Assembly: GCF_010669285.1 (NCBI RefSeq)
Contig: NZ_CP048711.1
Span: forward strand, 2,046,001 to 2,110,000
DNA from: Kineobactrum salinum
GTDB lineage: Bacteria > Pseudomonadota > Gammaproteobacteria > Pseudomonadales > Halieaceae
DNA: 64,000 nt
Direction: 5' to 3'
Shown: positions 7,937 through 16,262 of the stretch, piece by piece
Layout of the letters: the number at the start of each line of letters is the position of its first letter
How positions within the stretch are numbered: the first letter of the stretch is position 1
Notes under the pieces: generated by a model
What the model was told of the DNA's origin: nothing
What the model saw: only the letters and a program-made list of their open reading frames with translations
The model's database searches: none
Position numbers and translations under genes: made by a program

Positions 7937-9337
7937 TCAAGCGTCGAAGATCTTGCCGGGATTCATGATCCCGGCCGGGTCAAACACCTGCTTGATCTGG
8001 CGCATGATCTGGATCTCCAGCGGTGATCGGCTGTAGTGCAGATACGCCTTCTTCAACAAGCCGACGCCATGCTCCGCCGATATGGAGCCCTCGTAGCGCT
8101 GCACAATTTCGAATACCCAGCGGCTGACCTCCGAGCAGCGCTGCTGGAACTCCGCCATCGGCAGTGCATCCGGCTTCAGCACGTTCAGATGCACGTTGCC
8201 GTCACCGATATGGCCGAACCAGACTATCTCGAAATCCGGGTAGGCCTCGTTGACCACGGCCTCGATCTCAGCCAGGAAATCCGGGACCCGGGCTATGGTG
8301 GTCGAGATATCGTTCTTGTACGGGGTCCAGCGGGAGATCGTTTCCGATATGTCCTCCCGCAAACGCCACAGGGCCTGCGCCTGTGCCACGCTTTGGCTCA
8401 CGACCCCGTCCAGCACCCACCCCTGCTCTGCACAGTGCTCGAACAGCGCCATGGCCTGCTCCATGTCGGCGGCACTGCCCCGCTCGACTTCCAGCAGGGC
8501 ATAGAAAGGCGCCACCGTGTCAAAGGGCCGCTGCAGGCCCTGGTGCGCCACTACCTTCTGCAGGGCCAGCTCCGAGAAGAACTCGAAGGCCTGCAGATCC
8601 ATCGCCGACTGGTAGGCCTCCAACACCCGCATCACCGCGGCCATGTCGGCTACCGCCAGCACCAGCACTGCCAGATCCTGCGGCGGACGGGCGAGACGCA
8701 TGGTGGCTTCCACTATAATGCCCAGCGTACCTTCAGCGCCTACCACCAGTTGCCGCAGATCGTAGCCCGCGTTGTTCTTCACCAGGCCGCGGTTCAGATC
8801 CAGCAGCTCACCGGTACCGGTCACCAGTTTCAGCCCCGCCACCCAATCCCGGGTCATGCCGTGGCGGATCACCTTGATACCACCGGCATTGGTGGCAATA
8901 TTGCCGCCGATCTGGCTTGAGCCACTGGAGGCAAAGTCCACCGGGTAGAACAGTTCCCGCTCCTGCGCAAAAGCCTGCAACTGGGCGGTGACCACGCCCG
9001 CGCCGCAGCGCACGGTACGATCCACCGGGTTGAAGTCGGTGATCTGGTTGATTCGGTCCAGGGCAACCACCACCTCGCCCTGACACGCCACCGCACCGCC
9101 ACTGAGTCCGGTGCGTCCACCCGATGGTACCAGCGCCAGCTGCCGCTCGAGCGCCAACCGTACCAGGGCCTGGACTTCGCCGACCGACCCCGGCAGCACC
9201 ACCGCCAGCGGCGCGGCGGGGTGAACCCGCGTCCAGTCCCGGCCATAGTGTTCCAGGGCCCCGGCATCGACGAGGACTCTGTCCTCTCCCACACAGGCGC
9301 GCAAGGCAGACAGGACTTCAGGGCTGGCGGCGTTCAC
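7937..9337 (-). CDS. FAD-linked D-2-hydroxyacid dehydrogenase, probably D-2-hydroxyglutarate dehydrogenase
   Basis: A 466-residue flavoprotein of the GlcD/VAO family. The FAD-binding half contains PSGGRTGLSGGAV and SSGSSQIGGNIATNAGG plus VGAEGTLGIIVEATMRL; the C-terminal half has the metal/substrate histidines in WFGHIGDGNVHLN and the ISAEHGVGLLKK motif. It is divergently paired with serA. SerA is known to reduce 2-oxoglutarate to D-2-hydroxyglutarate, and in Pseudomonas a D-2-hydroxyglutarate dehydrogenase recycles that product, so the pairing supports this substrate. D-lactate or glycolate are possible alternatives. Confidence 0.85.
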   Translation of the reverse strand: MNAASPEVLSALRACVGEDRVLVDAGALEHYGRDWTRVHPAAPLAVVLPGSVGEVQALVRLALERQLALVPSGGRTGLSGGAVACQGEVVVALDRINQITDFNPVDRTVRCGAGVVTAQLQAFAQERELFYPVDFASSGSSQIGGNIATNAGGIKVIRHGMTRDWVAGLKLVTGTGELLDLNRGLVKNNAGYDLRQLVVGAEGTLGIIVEATMRLARPPQDLAVLVLAVADMAAVMRVLEAYQSAMDLQAFEFFSELALQKVVAHQGLQRPFDTVAPFYALLEVERGSAADMEQAMALFEHCAEQGWVLDGVVSQSVAQAQALWRLREDISETISRWTPYKNDISTTIARVPDFLAEIEAVVNEAYPDFEIVWFGHIGDGNVHLNVLKPDALPMAEFQQRCSEVSRWVFEIVQRYEGSISAEHGVGLLKKAYLHYSRSPLEIQIMRQIKQVFDPAGIMNPGKIFDA

Positions 9338-9385
9338 GGTTGGCTCCTTGCTTGATTGCTGGGGACAGCGCTAAAAAATGGCGGG

Positions 9386-9399
9386 GTATGGTACCATAC
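9386..9399. promoter_or_regulatory. Perfect 14-bp palindrome in the serA divergent promoter region
   Basis: GTATGGTACCATAC is fully self-complementary and sits 57 bp before serA and 49 bp before the D-2-hydroxyacid dehydrogenase gene. Position and symmetry fit an operator for coordinated control of both genes; no cognate regulator is evident in the window. Confidence 0.4.
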
Positions 9400-9455
9400 G
9401 CGCCCCCTGAGTCCCGCCACCCATTGCCAGATATGAAGAAGGAGTAATCACCTGT

Positions 9456-10685
9456 ATGGCGCCGAAATCGCTTGAGAAAAGCAAGATCCGCATACTGCTG
9501 CTGGAGGGGGTTCACCCCTCCGCCGTCGAAACCCTGCGCATGGCAGGCTATGAGAACGTTGAGCAGCACCAGAAGGCGCTGGCGCCGGAGGAGCTCAGAC
9601 AGGCCATCTCCGACGCACATTTCGTCGGGATCCGGTCTCGCACGCAGTTGTCCGAGGAGGTGTTCGATGCCGCCCGCAAGTTGATCGCGGTGGGTTGTTT
9701 TTGCATCGGCACCAATCAGGTAGACCTCGGAGCCGCCACCCGGCGCGGTATCGCCGTCTTCAACGCACCTTTCAGCAATACCCGCAGCGTGGCCGAGCTG
9801 GTCATCGCCGAGGCCATCCTGCTGTTGCGGGGGGTGGCTGCGAAAAATGCCGCCGCCCATCGCGGCGAATGGCAGAAATCCGCAGTGGATGCCTACGAGA
9901 TTCGCGGCAAACGCCTGGGCATCATCGGCTATGGCAATATCGGCATGCAGCTGGGAGTCATCGCCGAGAGCATGGGCATGCAGGTGCAGTTCTACGATGT
10001 GATCAGCAAGTTGCCACTGGGCAACGCGCGTCAGCTTCCCAGTCTGGAACAGCTGCTGGCACAGTCGGATATCGTCAGCCTGCATGTGCCCGAAACCCGC
10101 GGCACCCGCAATATGATAGCTGCACCACAACTGGCCCAAATGCCCCGGGGCAGCATCCTGATCAACGCCTCCCGGGGTACCGTGGTGGATATCGACGCCC
10201 TGGCACAGGCCCTGCGGGACGGCCATCTGGGCGGCGCCGGTATCGATGTGTTTCCGGTGGAGCCCCGCTCCAATGCGGATGAATTCCAGTCCCCGTTGCG
10301 CGAGTTCGACAACACCTTCCTGACTCCCCACATCGGTGGCAGCACGGTGGAGGCGCAGGCCAATATCGGTATGGAAGTGGCGGAGAAGCTGGTCCGCTAT
10401 AGCGACAATGGCACTACCACTTCATCAGTCAATTTCCCCGAGGTGGCACTGCCGGAGCACGAGGGCTGCCACCGGCTGCTGCATATTCACCACAATGTGC
10501 CAGGCATCATGAGTGCAATCAACCAGACCTTTTCAGAAAATAACGTCAACGTCTCGGCCCAGTTCCTGCAAACCAATGAAGCCGTGGGATATGTGGTCAT
10601 CGACGTCGACGCGGAATACTCCGATGTGGCGCTGGAGAAGCTCGCAAACATAGACGGTACGATACGTAGCCGCGTATTATTCTAG
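9456..10685 (+). CDS. serA: D-3-phosphoglycerate dehydrogenase
   Basis: A 409-residue first enzyme of serine synthesis, the size of the E. coli type (410) with a C-terminal ACT domain. The NAD motif is GIIGYGNIGMQLG; catalytic Arg is in INASRGTVVD, the Glu partner in GIDVFPVEP and the catalytic His in TPHIGGST. The ACT domain begins at HRLLHIHHNVPGIMSAIN and likely gives serine feedback inhibition. A GAAGGAG site precedes the ATG. A GC-rich 8-bp stem (10696-10720) follows the stop but has no T tract. Confidence 0.97.
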   Translation: MAPKSLEKSKIRILLLEGVHPSAVETLRMAGYENVEQHQKALAPEELRQAISDAHFVGIRSRTQLSEEVFDAARKLIAVGCFCIGTNQVDLGAATRRGIAVFNAPFSNTRSVAELVIAEAILLLRGVAAKNAAAHRGEWQKSAVDAYEIRGKRLGIIGYGNIGMQLGVIAESMGMQVQFYDVISKLPLGNARQLPSLEQLLAQSDIVSLHVPETRGTRNMIAAPQLAQMPRGSILINASRGTVVDIDALAQALRDGHLGGAGIDVFPVEPRSNADEFQSPLREFDNTFLTPHIGGSTVEAQANIGMEVAEKLVRYSDNGTTTSSVNFPEVALPEHEGCHRLLHIHHNVPGIMSAINQTFSENNVNVSAQFLQTNEAVGYVVIDVDAEYSDVALEKLANIDGTIRSRVLF

Positions 10686-10774
10686 TACTGCAACCCGGAC
10701 GGCCGGCTTGACGCCGTCCGTGGCGATACCATTGACGGGGCACAACCCGGCAGCCGCCGGCCCGTGCCTGCAAC

Positions 10775-11371
10775 ATGACGACACTACTACCTTTTATCCG
10801 CCATTGTTCCGAGGACCGGTACCTATCCGTCGTGGCTAGCAATAAAGATCAATTTCTGGCGACTCTGGTCACTGCACACGGCTCCGCGCTGGAGCGGTAT
10901 CTGGCGCGCAAGCTGGACAATCCGGAGGATGCTGCAGAGATCGCCCAGGAGGCCTTTTTACGGCTACACCGGATGGAGTCCCCGGAAAATCTGGACAATG
11001 CCCGGGCCTTCCTGTTCCAGGTAGCGACCAATCTCGCGGTGGATCAGCTGCGCAGGCGCAAACTGCACCTGCAATTTATCCGCCGGGAGCGCAGCCACAC
11101 TGCCGATACCGCACCGGTGGACATCAATGCCAGCGGGGTATCGCCCGAACAGATTCTGGACGCCAGGCAGAAATTGGCGATAATCTTTGCCGCGGTGGAC
11201 GATCTGCCACTGAATGTGCGGCAGGCCTTCCTGCTCCACCGCCGCAGTGGCATGTCCTACAGCGCTATCGCGCAGGAAATGCAGGTGTCGGTGTCCAGTG
11301 TGGAAAAATACATCCTGCAGGCCCTGCAGCACTGCCGCAAGCGGCTGGCAGCATACTTTCCGCCGGAATGA
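10775..11371 (+). CDS. FecI-type ECF sigma factor
   Basis: A 198-residue extracytoplasmic-function sigma factor. Region 2 spans roughly residues 33-95 (ALERYLARKLDNPEDAAEIAQEAFLRL and FQVATNLAVDQLRRRK), region 4 roughly 140-190 (LPLNVRQAFLLHRRSGMSYSAIAQEM and VEKYILQALQHCRKRL). FecR and an STN-bearing TonB receptor follow, the standard cell-surface signalling trio, so it probably activates the receptor gene when the receptor is occupied. The exact start is unsure: the ATG lacks a clear ribosome site, and a GTG at 10832 (before ASNKDQFLATL) would remove 19 residues. Confidence 0.9.
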   Translation: MTTLLPFIRHCSEDRYLSVVASNKDQFLATLVTAHGSALERYLARKLDNPEDAAEIAQEAFLRLHRMESPENLDNARAFLFQVATNLAVDQLRRRKLHLQFIRRERSHTADTAPVDINASGVSPEQILDARQKLAIIFAAVDDLPLNVRQAFLLHRRSGMSYSAIAQEMQVSVSSVEKYILQALQHCRKRLAAYFPPE

Positions 11372-11428
11372 GACGGGGCCGCGGGGGAAAACGTGATGCA
11401 GTGCAGCTTTGCAAGATTATTTGCTGAG

Positions 11429-11456
11429 GGAACTTCCCCGGTTCTCGTTACACTAA
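11429..11456 (+). promoter_or_regulatory. Candidate ECF-sigma promoter upstream of fecR
   Basis: GGAACTT (11429-11435), then 16 bp, then ACTAA (11452-11456) resembles the GGAACTT-N16-TCTAA pattern of RpoE-like promoters and lies 64-80 bp before fecR. It could allow autoregulated expression of fecR and the receptor separately from the sigma gene. Confidence 0.3.
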
Positions 11457-11519
11457 CATCGACAAATATAAAGATGAATCCGTGGTGAGGTGGCCGGGAC
11501 ATCTTGCTACGGAACGCAC

Positions 11520-12515
11520 ATGGCCGGAACGGAGATGAACCAGACTTTTTCAGAGCAATTCGAACGCGACTGCGATACAGCTCTGAGCTGGATAGCGCGG
11601 TTTCGCGCCGAAGATGCCTCCGAGCAGGATCACCGCGCCTTCGCCCTGTGGCTGGCCGCCGATGCCGGCCATCGTCAGGCCATGGATCTGATGCTGGAGC
11701 TGTGGGACGACCTCGGCTCGGTGCGGCACCTCCCCTTTGACGAGCCTCAGCCAGCGCCGGTGAACCGTTCGCGCAGACGCTGGCTGGGGGCCGCGATCGG
11801 CCTTGCCGCCAGCGTCATGTTTGCAGGCTTTTTGCTGCCGTTTGGCACTGATGCCCCTTCAATCGAAGAATATCAGACGAATCTTGGCGAGCGCAGGACA
11901 CTGACCCTGGACGATCAGTCGCGCATTATCCTGAACACCTCCACCCGTATAAAAGTGGCATACAGCGGCGCGGCCCGGACCATTACGCTACTGCGTGGCG
12001 AGGCCTTCTTTGAGGTCCAGCCCGATCCCGAACGCCCCTTCCGGGTCCACGCCGGCAGCGCAGAGGTGACCGCTATCGGCACCGCATTCAATATCTACCG
12101 GAATGACGATGACACCGCGATTACCGTCACCGAAGGTATTGTCCAGGTCAGCGAGCCTGGTCAGACCGCCAACCGTGCATCCCAGGTGGCGATACTGCGG
12201 GCCGAGGAGCAATTGCGCACCTCGGCACGCGGCCTGGGACAGAGTCAGCGGGTGGATCTTGCCGTCCCCACTGCCTGGCAACGCGGTGAACTGGTGGCCC
12301 GGCAACTGCCGTTGACACAACTGACCCGGGAACTGGCCCGCTACCACGATACCCGCATCCTTATCGGTGACCGCGACACCGCCAACCTCACCGTTTCCGG
12401 CGTGTTCAATCTCGACCACCCCGACAGCGTTTTGCAGGCGCTGGAACGCAGCCTCGCCCTCAAGGTGGTACGCCTGGATGAACGCACTGTCCAGTTGCTG
12501 AAAGCTCCCCAGTAG
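11520..12515 (+). CDS. FecR-type anti-sigma regulator
   Basis: A 331-residue inner-membrane sigma regulator. The N-terminal cytoplasmic part (AEDASEQDHRAFALWLAADAGHRQAMD) is the DUF4880/FecR N-domain that holds the sigma factor; one transmembrane helix follows (WLGAAIGLAASVMFAGFLLPF, about residues 84-104); the periplasmic FecR domain begins at YQTNLGERRTLTLDDQSRIILNT. The last 80 residues (LVARQLPLTQLTRELARYH to LQALERSLAL) form an STN-like fold that contacts the receptor. Start choice is uncertain between GTG 11490, ATG 11520 and ATG 11535. It sits between the sigma gene and the receptor. Confidence 0.9.
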   Translation: MAGTEMNQTFSEQFERDCDTALSWIARFRAEDASEQDHRAFALWLAADAGHRQAMDLMLELWDDLGSVRHLPFDEPQPAPVNRSRRRWLGAAIGLAASVMFAGFLLPFGTDAPSIEEYQTNLGERRTLTLDDQSRIILNTSTRIKVAYSGAARTITLLRGEAFFEVQPDPERPFRVHAGSAEVTAIGTAFNIYRNDDDTAITVTEGIVQVSEPGQTANRASQVAILRAEEQLRTSARGLGQSQRVDLAVPTAWQRGELVARQLPLTQLTRELARYHDTRILIGDRDTANLTVSGVFNLDHPDSVLQALERSLALKVVRLDERTVQLLKAPQ

Positions 12516-12535
12516 GATATAACACCGATACTGGT

Positions 12536-12562
12536 CGGCACATTGTCGTGCCGTTGATTTTT
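12536..12562 (+). terminator. Short hairpin with T-rich tail after fecR
   Basis: CGGCAC (12536-12541) pairs with GTGCCG (12548-12553) across a six-base loop and is followed by TTGATTTTT. It could terminate or attenuate transcription between fecR and the receptor gene. The stem is short, so this is tentative. Confidence 0.35.
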
Positions 12563-12608
12563 GTTACCAATAATCAACAAGTTGTAACCACCAGGCAGGG
12601 TCCCCAGC

Positions 12609-15596
12609 ATGCTTGCCGAGTCGCGGGCGACAAAGTACTTCGCGCACGGCATCGTTTCGGTTTTGCTGGCGATGGCCGCCGTCATGGTGTGCGCGCAGAG
12701 TGCTCCCCCCCGGGAAACAACCGCCAGTGCTGTGCAGTTCACCATCGAGGGCGGCCCGCTGTCCGCTGCACTGATTCAGTACAGCCGCCAGAGCGGTACC
12801 CCGATTGTGTTCTCCGACCGGCTCACCCGCCAACTCAACGCACCGGCGGTATTCGGCCAACTCGCCCCGGAGGCGGCGCTGAACGCGCTGCTGGAGGACA
12901 GCGGGCTGGCCTGGGAATTCATTGACCGGCGTATCATCGCGATCTATGCCGACAGTTGCGAGGCGGGCCAGAGCTGCGCCAGCCCGCGGGAAACCGGTGC
13001 CCGGTTTCCCGTCTACGAGCCCGGTATCGAAGAGACCTATGTCTACGGCAGCCGGCTGACCGGCTCACGGATACGCCGCGACCCCACCCGCTACAGCGCT
13101 CCGGTGGATGTGTTCGTACGCGCCGACATCGAGCGCAGCGGAGCCCAGACCCTGGGTGAACTGCTCAAGTTCGTGCCGGCAGTGATCGGGAATTCCACCA
13201 GCACAGCCATTTCCAACGGTGGTGACGGTACCGCCACGGTTACTTTGCGGGGTCTGCCTGCCAGCAATACCCTGATCCTGATCAATGGCCGGCGCATCGC
13301 CAATGACGGTCTCGCCGGTGAGTCAGTGGACCTGAACAGCATTTCTCCAGCAGCCGTGGAGCGGGTGGAAATTCTCAAGGATGGCGCTTCCGCCATCTAT
13401 GGCTCGGACGCTATCGCCGGCGTCGTCAATATCATCATGAAGCGTGACTTCCACGGTGTGCTGGCTGAATCTCACTATGGAGAGAGCTCCCGCGGCGACC
13501 TGACCACCACCACCCAGACCCTGCAGTACGGTACCGGCTTTCGTGATGGCGGCCTGTTCATCAGTGCCTCCCACTACGAACAGGAACCGCTGTTCAGCCG
13601 CGATCGGGCGGTGTCCCGCAGTGCCGACACCCGCGCCCTGGGAGGTTCCGACCAGCGCTCCAGCGCCACGCCCGATGCCCGCATCGTACTGCCGGATGGC
13701 CGCACCCTGATCGCTGACAGGAGCGGTGGCTACCGACCCGCAACGGACGAGGACCTGTTCGATTTCCAGGCTTTTACCAGTGCGGTGGTGCCGATGCGGC
13801 GCAGCAGCGTCTATGCCAATGCCAGCTATGACCTGAATGAGCAGGTGACGACGCTGCTGGACGTCAGCTACCTGCAGACCAGTGCCAACGCAACCCTGGC
13901 GCCCACGCCGATTTTCACGGCCTTTGAGCGAACCCCGATCAGCGTTGCCGCTGACAACCCGTTCAATCCTTTCGAGGTCGAATTGACCGACGTGCGCCGC
14001 AGGCTGCTGGAGTTTCCCTCCCGCCAGAAGCGCAACGAGTCCAAGGTCGCCCGGATCAGTGCCATCGTCGAAGGCCTCTATGCCGACTGGCACTGGGACG
14101 TGGGCTACAACTGGAGCCGCAGCGAGGCCCGGGAGACTGTGAGCAACCTGGTCGACGCCGATCGCCTGGCCCTTGCTGTGGGCTCACCGGACCAGTGCCG
14201 GGGTGCGGCAATCGACGGTTGTGTCCCAGTCAACCTGCTGGGCCCCGCGGGCAGCATCGGACCAGACCAGGTCGACTACCTGATCCTGGACGGTGACGTC
14301 AGAGGTCACTCCACACTCTCCAGTGCCAGCATCAATTTGAGCAATGCGTTGCTCAACCTGCCCACGGGACGGGGCGACCTGGCATTGGGCGTGGAATTCC
14401 GGCACGAAGCTACCGCCAAGCGCCCCGATGCCCGGCTGGCAAGCACTGGCACCATCGGTGGCGGCAACTTCGAGGCGACCAGGGGCGACCGCAAGATCCT
14501 GGAACTGTACGCAGAAACCCGCCTGCCCCTGTGGCGCAGCCACTCGGGCGGCCGCTCACTGGAACTGGAAGCCGCGCTGCGCCAGTCCAGCTACAGTGAT
14601 TTTGGCGCCAGCACCAACCCCAAGCTGGGTCTGAAGCTGCAGCTGGGTCCGTCCCTGGCCCTGCGCGGCGGCTATGCCAGGGGCTTTCGCGCCCCCAGCC
14701 TGAACGAGCTGTACGAGGGCAGCAGCGAAGAGCAGGCCTTCATCGCCGACCCCTGCACGCTGGCCGCCAATGTCGGGGTACTGCCCGGTTGCGAGCAGCA
14801 GGCGGACCCCACCCGCAACCAGTTCCTGACCGTCCGGGGCGGCAACCCCGACCTGGACGCAGAGACCTCCGAATCCTTCACCGCCGGACTGATCTGGACG
14901 CCGGCAGCGATCACCGGATTGCGGGTGGCGATGGACCTGTTCCAGATCGAGCAGCGGGATGTGGTCTCGTCCAGCGCCCAGTTCATCGTCAACCAGAATG
15001 CCCGCGACGGCAGCTTTGACAGCAGTGTCATCCGCGATGCGCAAGGCAACCTGCTGCGCATCAACGCCAACAATATCAATACCGGCAGGCGCCGGATCCA
15101 GGGGGCGGACCTGGGACTGAGTTACCATTTCCCGCGCCGCGGTCGGGGCCAGTGGTCGCTGACCGGCAGCGCCGCCTACATCCACGAGTACCTGGCCCAG
15201 CTTGAAGCCGGAGCCGAGGAGGTGGACCTCTCCGGCAGTTTCCGCGACGAAGCCTCCGAGGGCCTGGGTGGCATCCCCGAGTGGAAGTGGCAACTGGGAC
15301 TGCAGTGGAAGCGCAAACGCTGGCAGGCCAGCTACGACGTTCATCATGTCAGTGCAATGGAAGAACAGGTACCGGGCGGCAATCGCTTGCGACTGATCGA
15401 CTCCTGGACTGTGCACGACCTGCAGCTGAGCTATAATTTCAACGTCCTGGAAGGACTGCGTCTGACCCTGGGGCTGGACAATATTCTCGATGAGGCTGCT
15501 CCTTTGGCAGCTTCTGCGTTTAACGATAACATTGACGCTCGAACCCACGAACTCAAGGGGCGCTTCTGGTACACCCGTCTCAGCCAGCGCTTCTGA
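12609..15596 (+). CDS. TonB-dependent receptor with N-terminal STN signalling domain
   Basis: A 995-residue outer-membrane receptor and transducer of the FecA type. A signal peptide covers about residues 1-33. The STN domain (VQFTIEGGPLSAALIQYSRQSGTPIVF through LAWEFIDRRIIAIY, about 42-115) passes the signal to FecR. The plug starts near 145 and includes LRGLPASNTLILINGRRIA and EILKDGASAIYGSDAIAGVVNIIM; the 22-strand barrel fills the rest and ends in Phe, as expected for BAM recognition. The ligand is not evident; the plug is of the type shared with carbohydrate and peptide transporters as well as siderophore receptors. Confidence 0.93.
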   Translation: MLAESRATKYFAHGIVSVLLAMAAVMVCAQSAPPRETTASAVQFTIEGGPLSAALIQYSRQSGTPIVFSDRLTRQLNAPAVFGQLAPEAALNALLEDSGLAWEFIDRRIIAIYADSCEAGQSCASPRETGARFPVYEPGIEETYVYGSRLTGSRIRRDPTRYSAPVDVFVRADIERSGAQTLGELLKFVPAVIGNSTSTAISNGGDGTATVTLRGLPASNTLILINGRRIANDGLAGESVDLNSISPAAVERVEILKDGASAIYGSDAIAGVVNIIMKRDFHGVLAESHYGESSRGDLTTTTQTLQYGTGFRDGGLFISASHYEQEPLFSRDRAVSRSADTRALGGSDQRSSATPDARIVLPDGRTLIADRSGGYRPATDEDLFDFQAFTSAVVPMRRSSVYANASYDLNEQVTTLLDVSYLQTSANATLAPTPIFTAFERTPISVAADNPFNPFEVELTDVRRRLLEFPSRQKRNESKVARISAIVEGLYADWHWDVGYNWSRSEARETVSNLVDADRLALAVGSPDQCRGAAIDGCVPVNLLGPAGSIGPDQVDYLILDGDVRGHSTLSSASINLSNALLNLPTGRGDLALGVEFRHEATAKRPDARLASTGTIGGGNFEATRGDRKILELYAETRLPLWRSHSGGRSLELEAALRQSSYSDFGASTNPKLGLKLQLGPSLALRGGYARGFRAPSLNELYEGSSEEQAFIADPCTLAANVGVLPGCEQQADPTRNQFLTVRGGNPDLDAETSESFTAGLIWTPAAITGLRVAMDLFQIEQRDVVSSSAQFIVNQNARDGSFDSSVIRDAQGNLLRINANNINTGRRRIQGADLGLSYHFPRRGRGQWSLTGSAAYIHEYLAQLEAGAEEVDLSGSFRDEASEGLGGIPEWKWQLGLQWKRKRWQASYDVHHVSAMEEQVPGGNRLRLIDSWTVHDLQLSYNFNVLEGLRLTLGLDNILDEAAPLAASAFNDNIDARTHELKGRFWYTRLSQRF

Positions 15597-15612
15597 CCCC
15601 GGAGTTGTTCCC

Positions 15613-16077
15613 ATGCGCAACCTGTTTTATACCCTCCTGCTGGCGCTGGTCTGCAGCGGCCCTGCCGCGTTGGCGGCAGACTCCGACTTTCCCGGCATCC
15701 GCAAACTGATGAGCGAGGAGGAATTCCGCGCCGCCGGCCTGCACCGGCTCAGCCAAGAAGAGCGCGCGGCCCTGAACCGTTGGCTGGTCAGCTACACCGT
15801 AGAGGAAGCGCCTGAGCTGCTGCGCAGCAATCAGGAAGTGCGCAAGGCCGATGAATCGATACGGATAGAGGCCAATATCAAACCGCCGTTCTCGGGCTGG
15901 ACCGGGGACACCCTGTTTCATCTCGACAACGGCCAGGTCTGGCAGCAGCGGCTGCGGGGACGCTATTTCTACAACGGCGACGACACCGCGGTAGTGATCG
16001 AGAAAAACCTGCTGGGTTTTTACAAGATGACGCTGCAGGCCTCGGGCAGGTCAGTCGGCGTCACCCGGGTTCGCTGA
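15613..16077 (+). CDS. Secreted protein of unknown function, 154 aa
   Basis: A signal peptide (MRNLFYTLLLALVCSGPAAL, cleavage likely after LAA near residue 22) precedes an about 130-residue mature domain with no family I recognise. Notable segments are LMSEEEFRAAGLHRLSQEER and a beta-rich C-terminal half (FHLDNGQVWQQRLRGRYFY). It begins 16 bases after the receptor stop with a GGAG site, so it probably belongs to the receptor operon and acts in the periplasm. The longer frame from 15490 overlaps the receptor and is not the real start. Confidence 0.8.
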   Translation: MRNLFYTLLLALVCSGPAALAADSDFPGIRKLMSEEEFRAAGLHRLSQEERAALNRWLVSYTVEEAPELLRSNQEVRKADESIRIEANIKPPFSGWTGDTLFHLDNGQVWQQRLRGRYFYNGDDTAVVIEKNLLGFYKMTLQASGRSVGVTRVR

Positions 16078-16262
16078 GCCTTCTTTGCGCCGGCCTGGGC
16101 CCACAATTTCTGGTAATTTGGCAAGTTCCCGGCCGATAGCGTGAATATGTCACAAATACGACGGGAACTTTGAGGACCGCCCCCTGCAATTCGTCTAATG
16201 TCTGTATCCAGTGGCTCCAGCCACAGGCAATAGCATGCTTAATCAAGTACAGGGGTATTACT

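Noticed and set aside
10696-10720. Stem after serA as a rho-independent terminator
   Set aside because: An 8-bp GC stem is present but no T tract follows, so termination there is unsupported.
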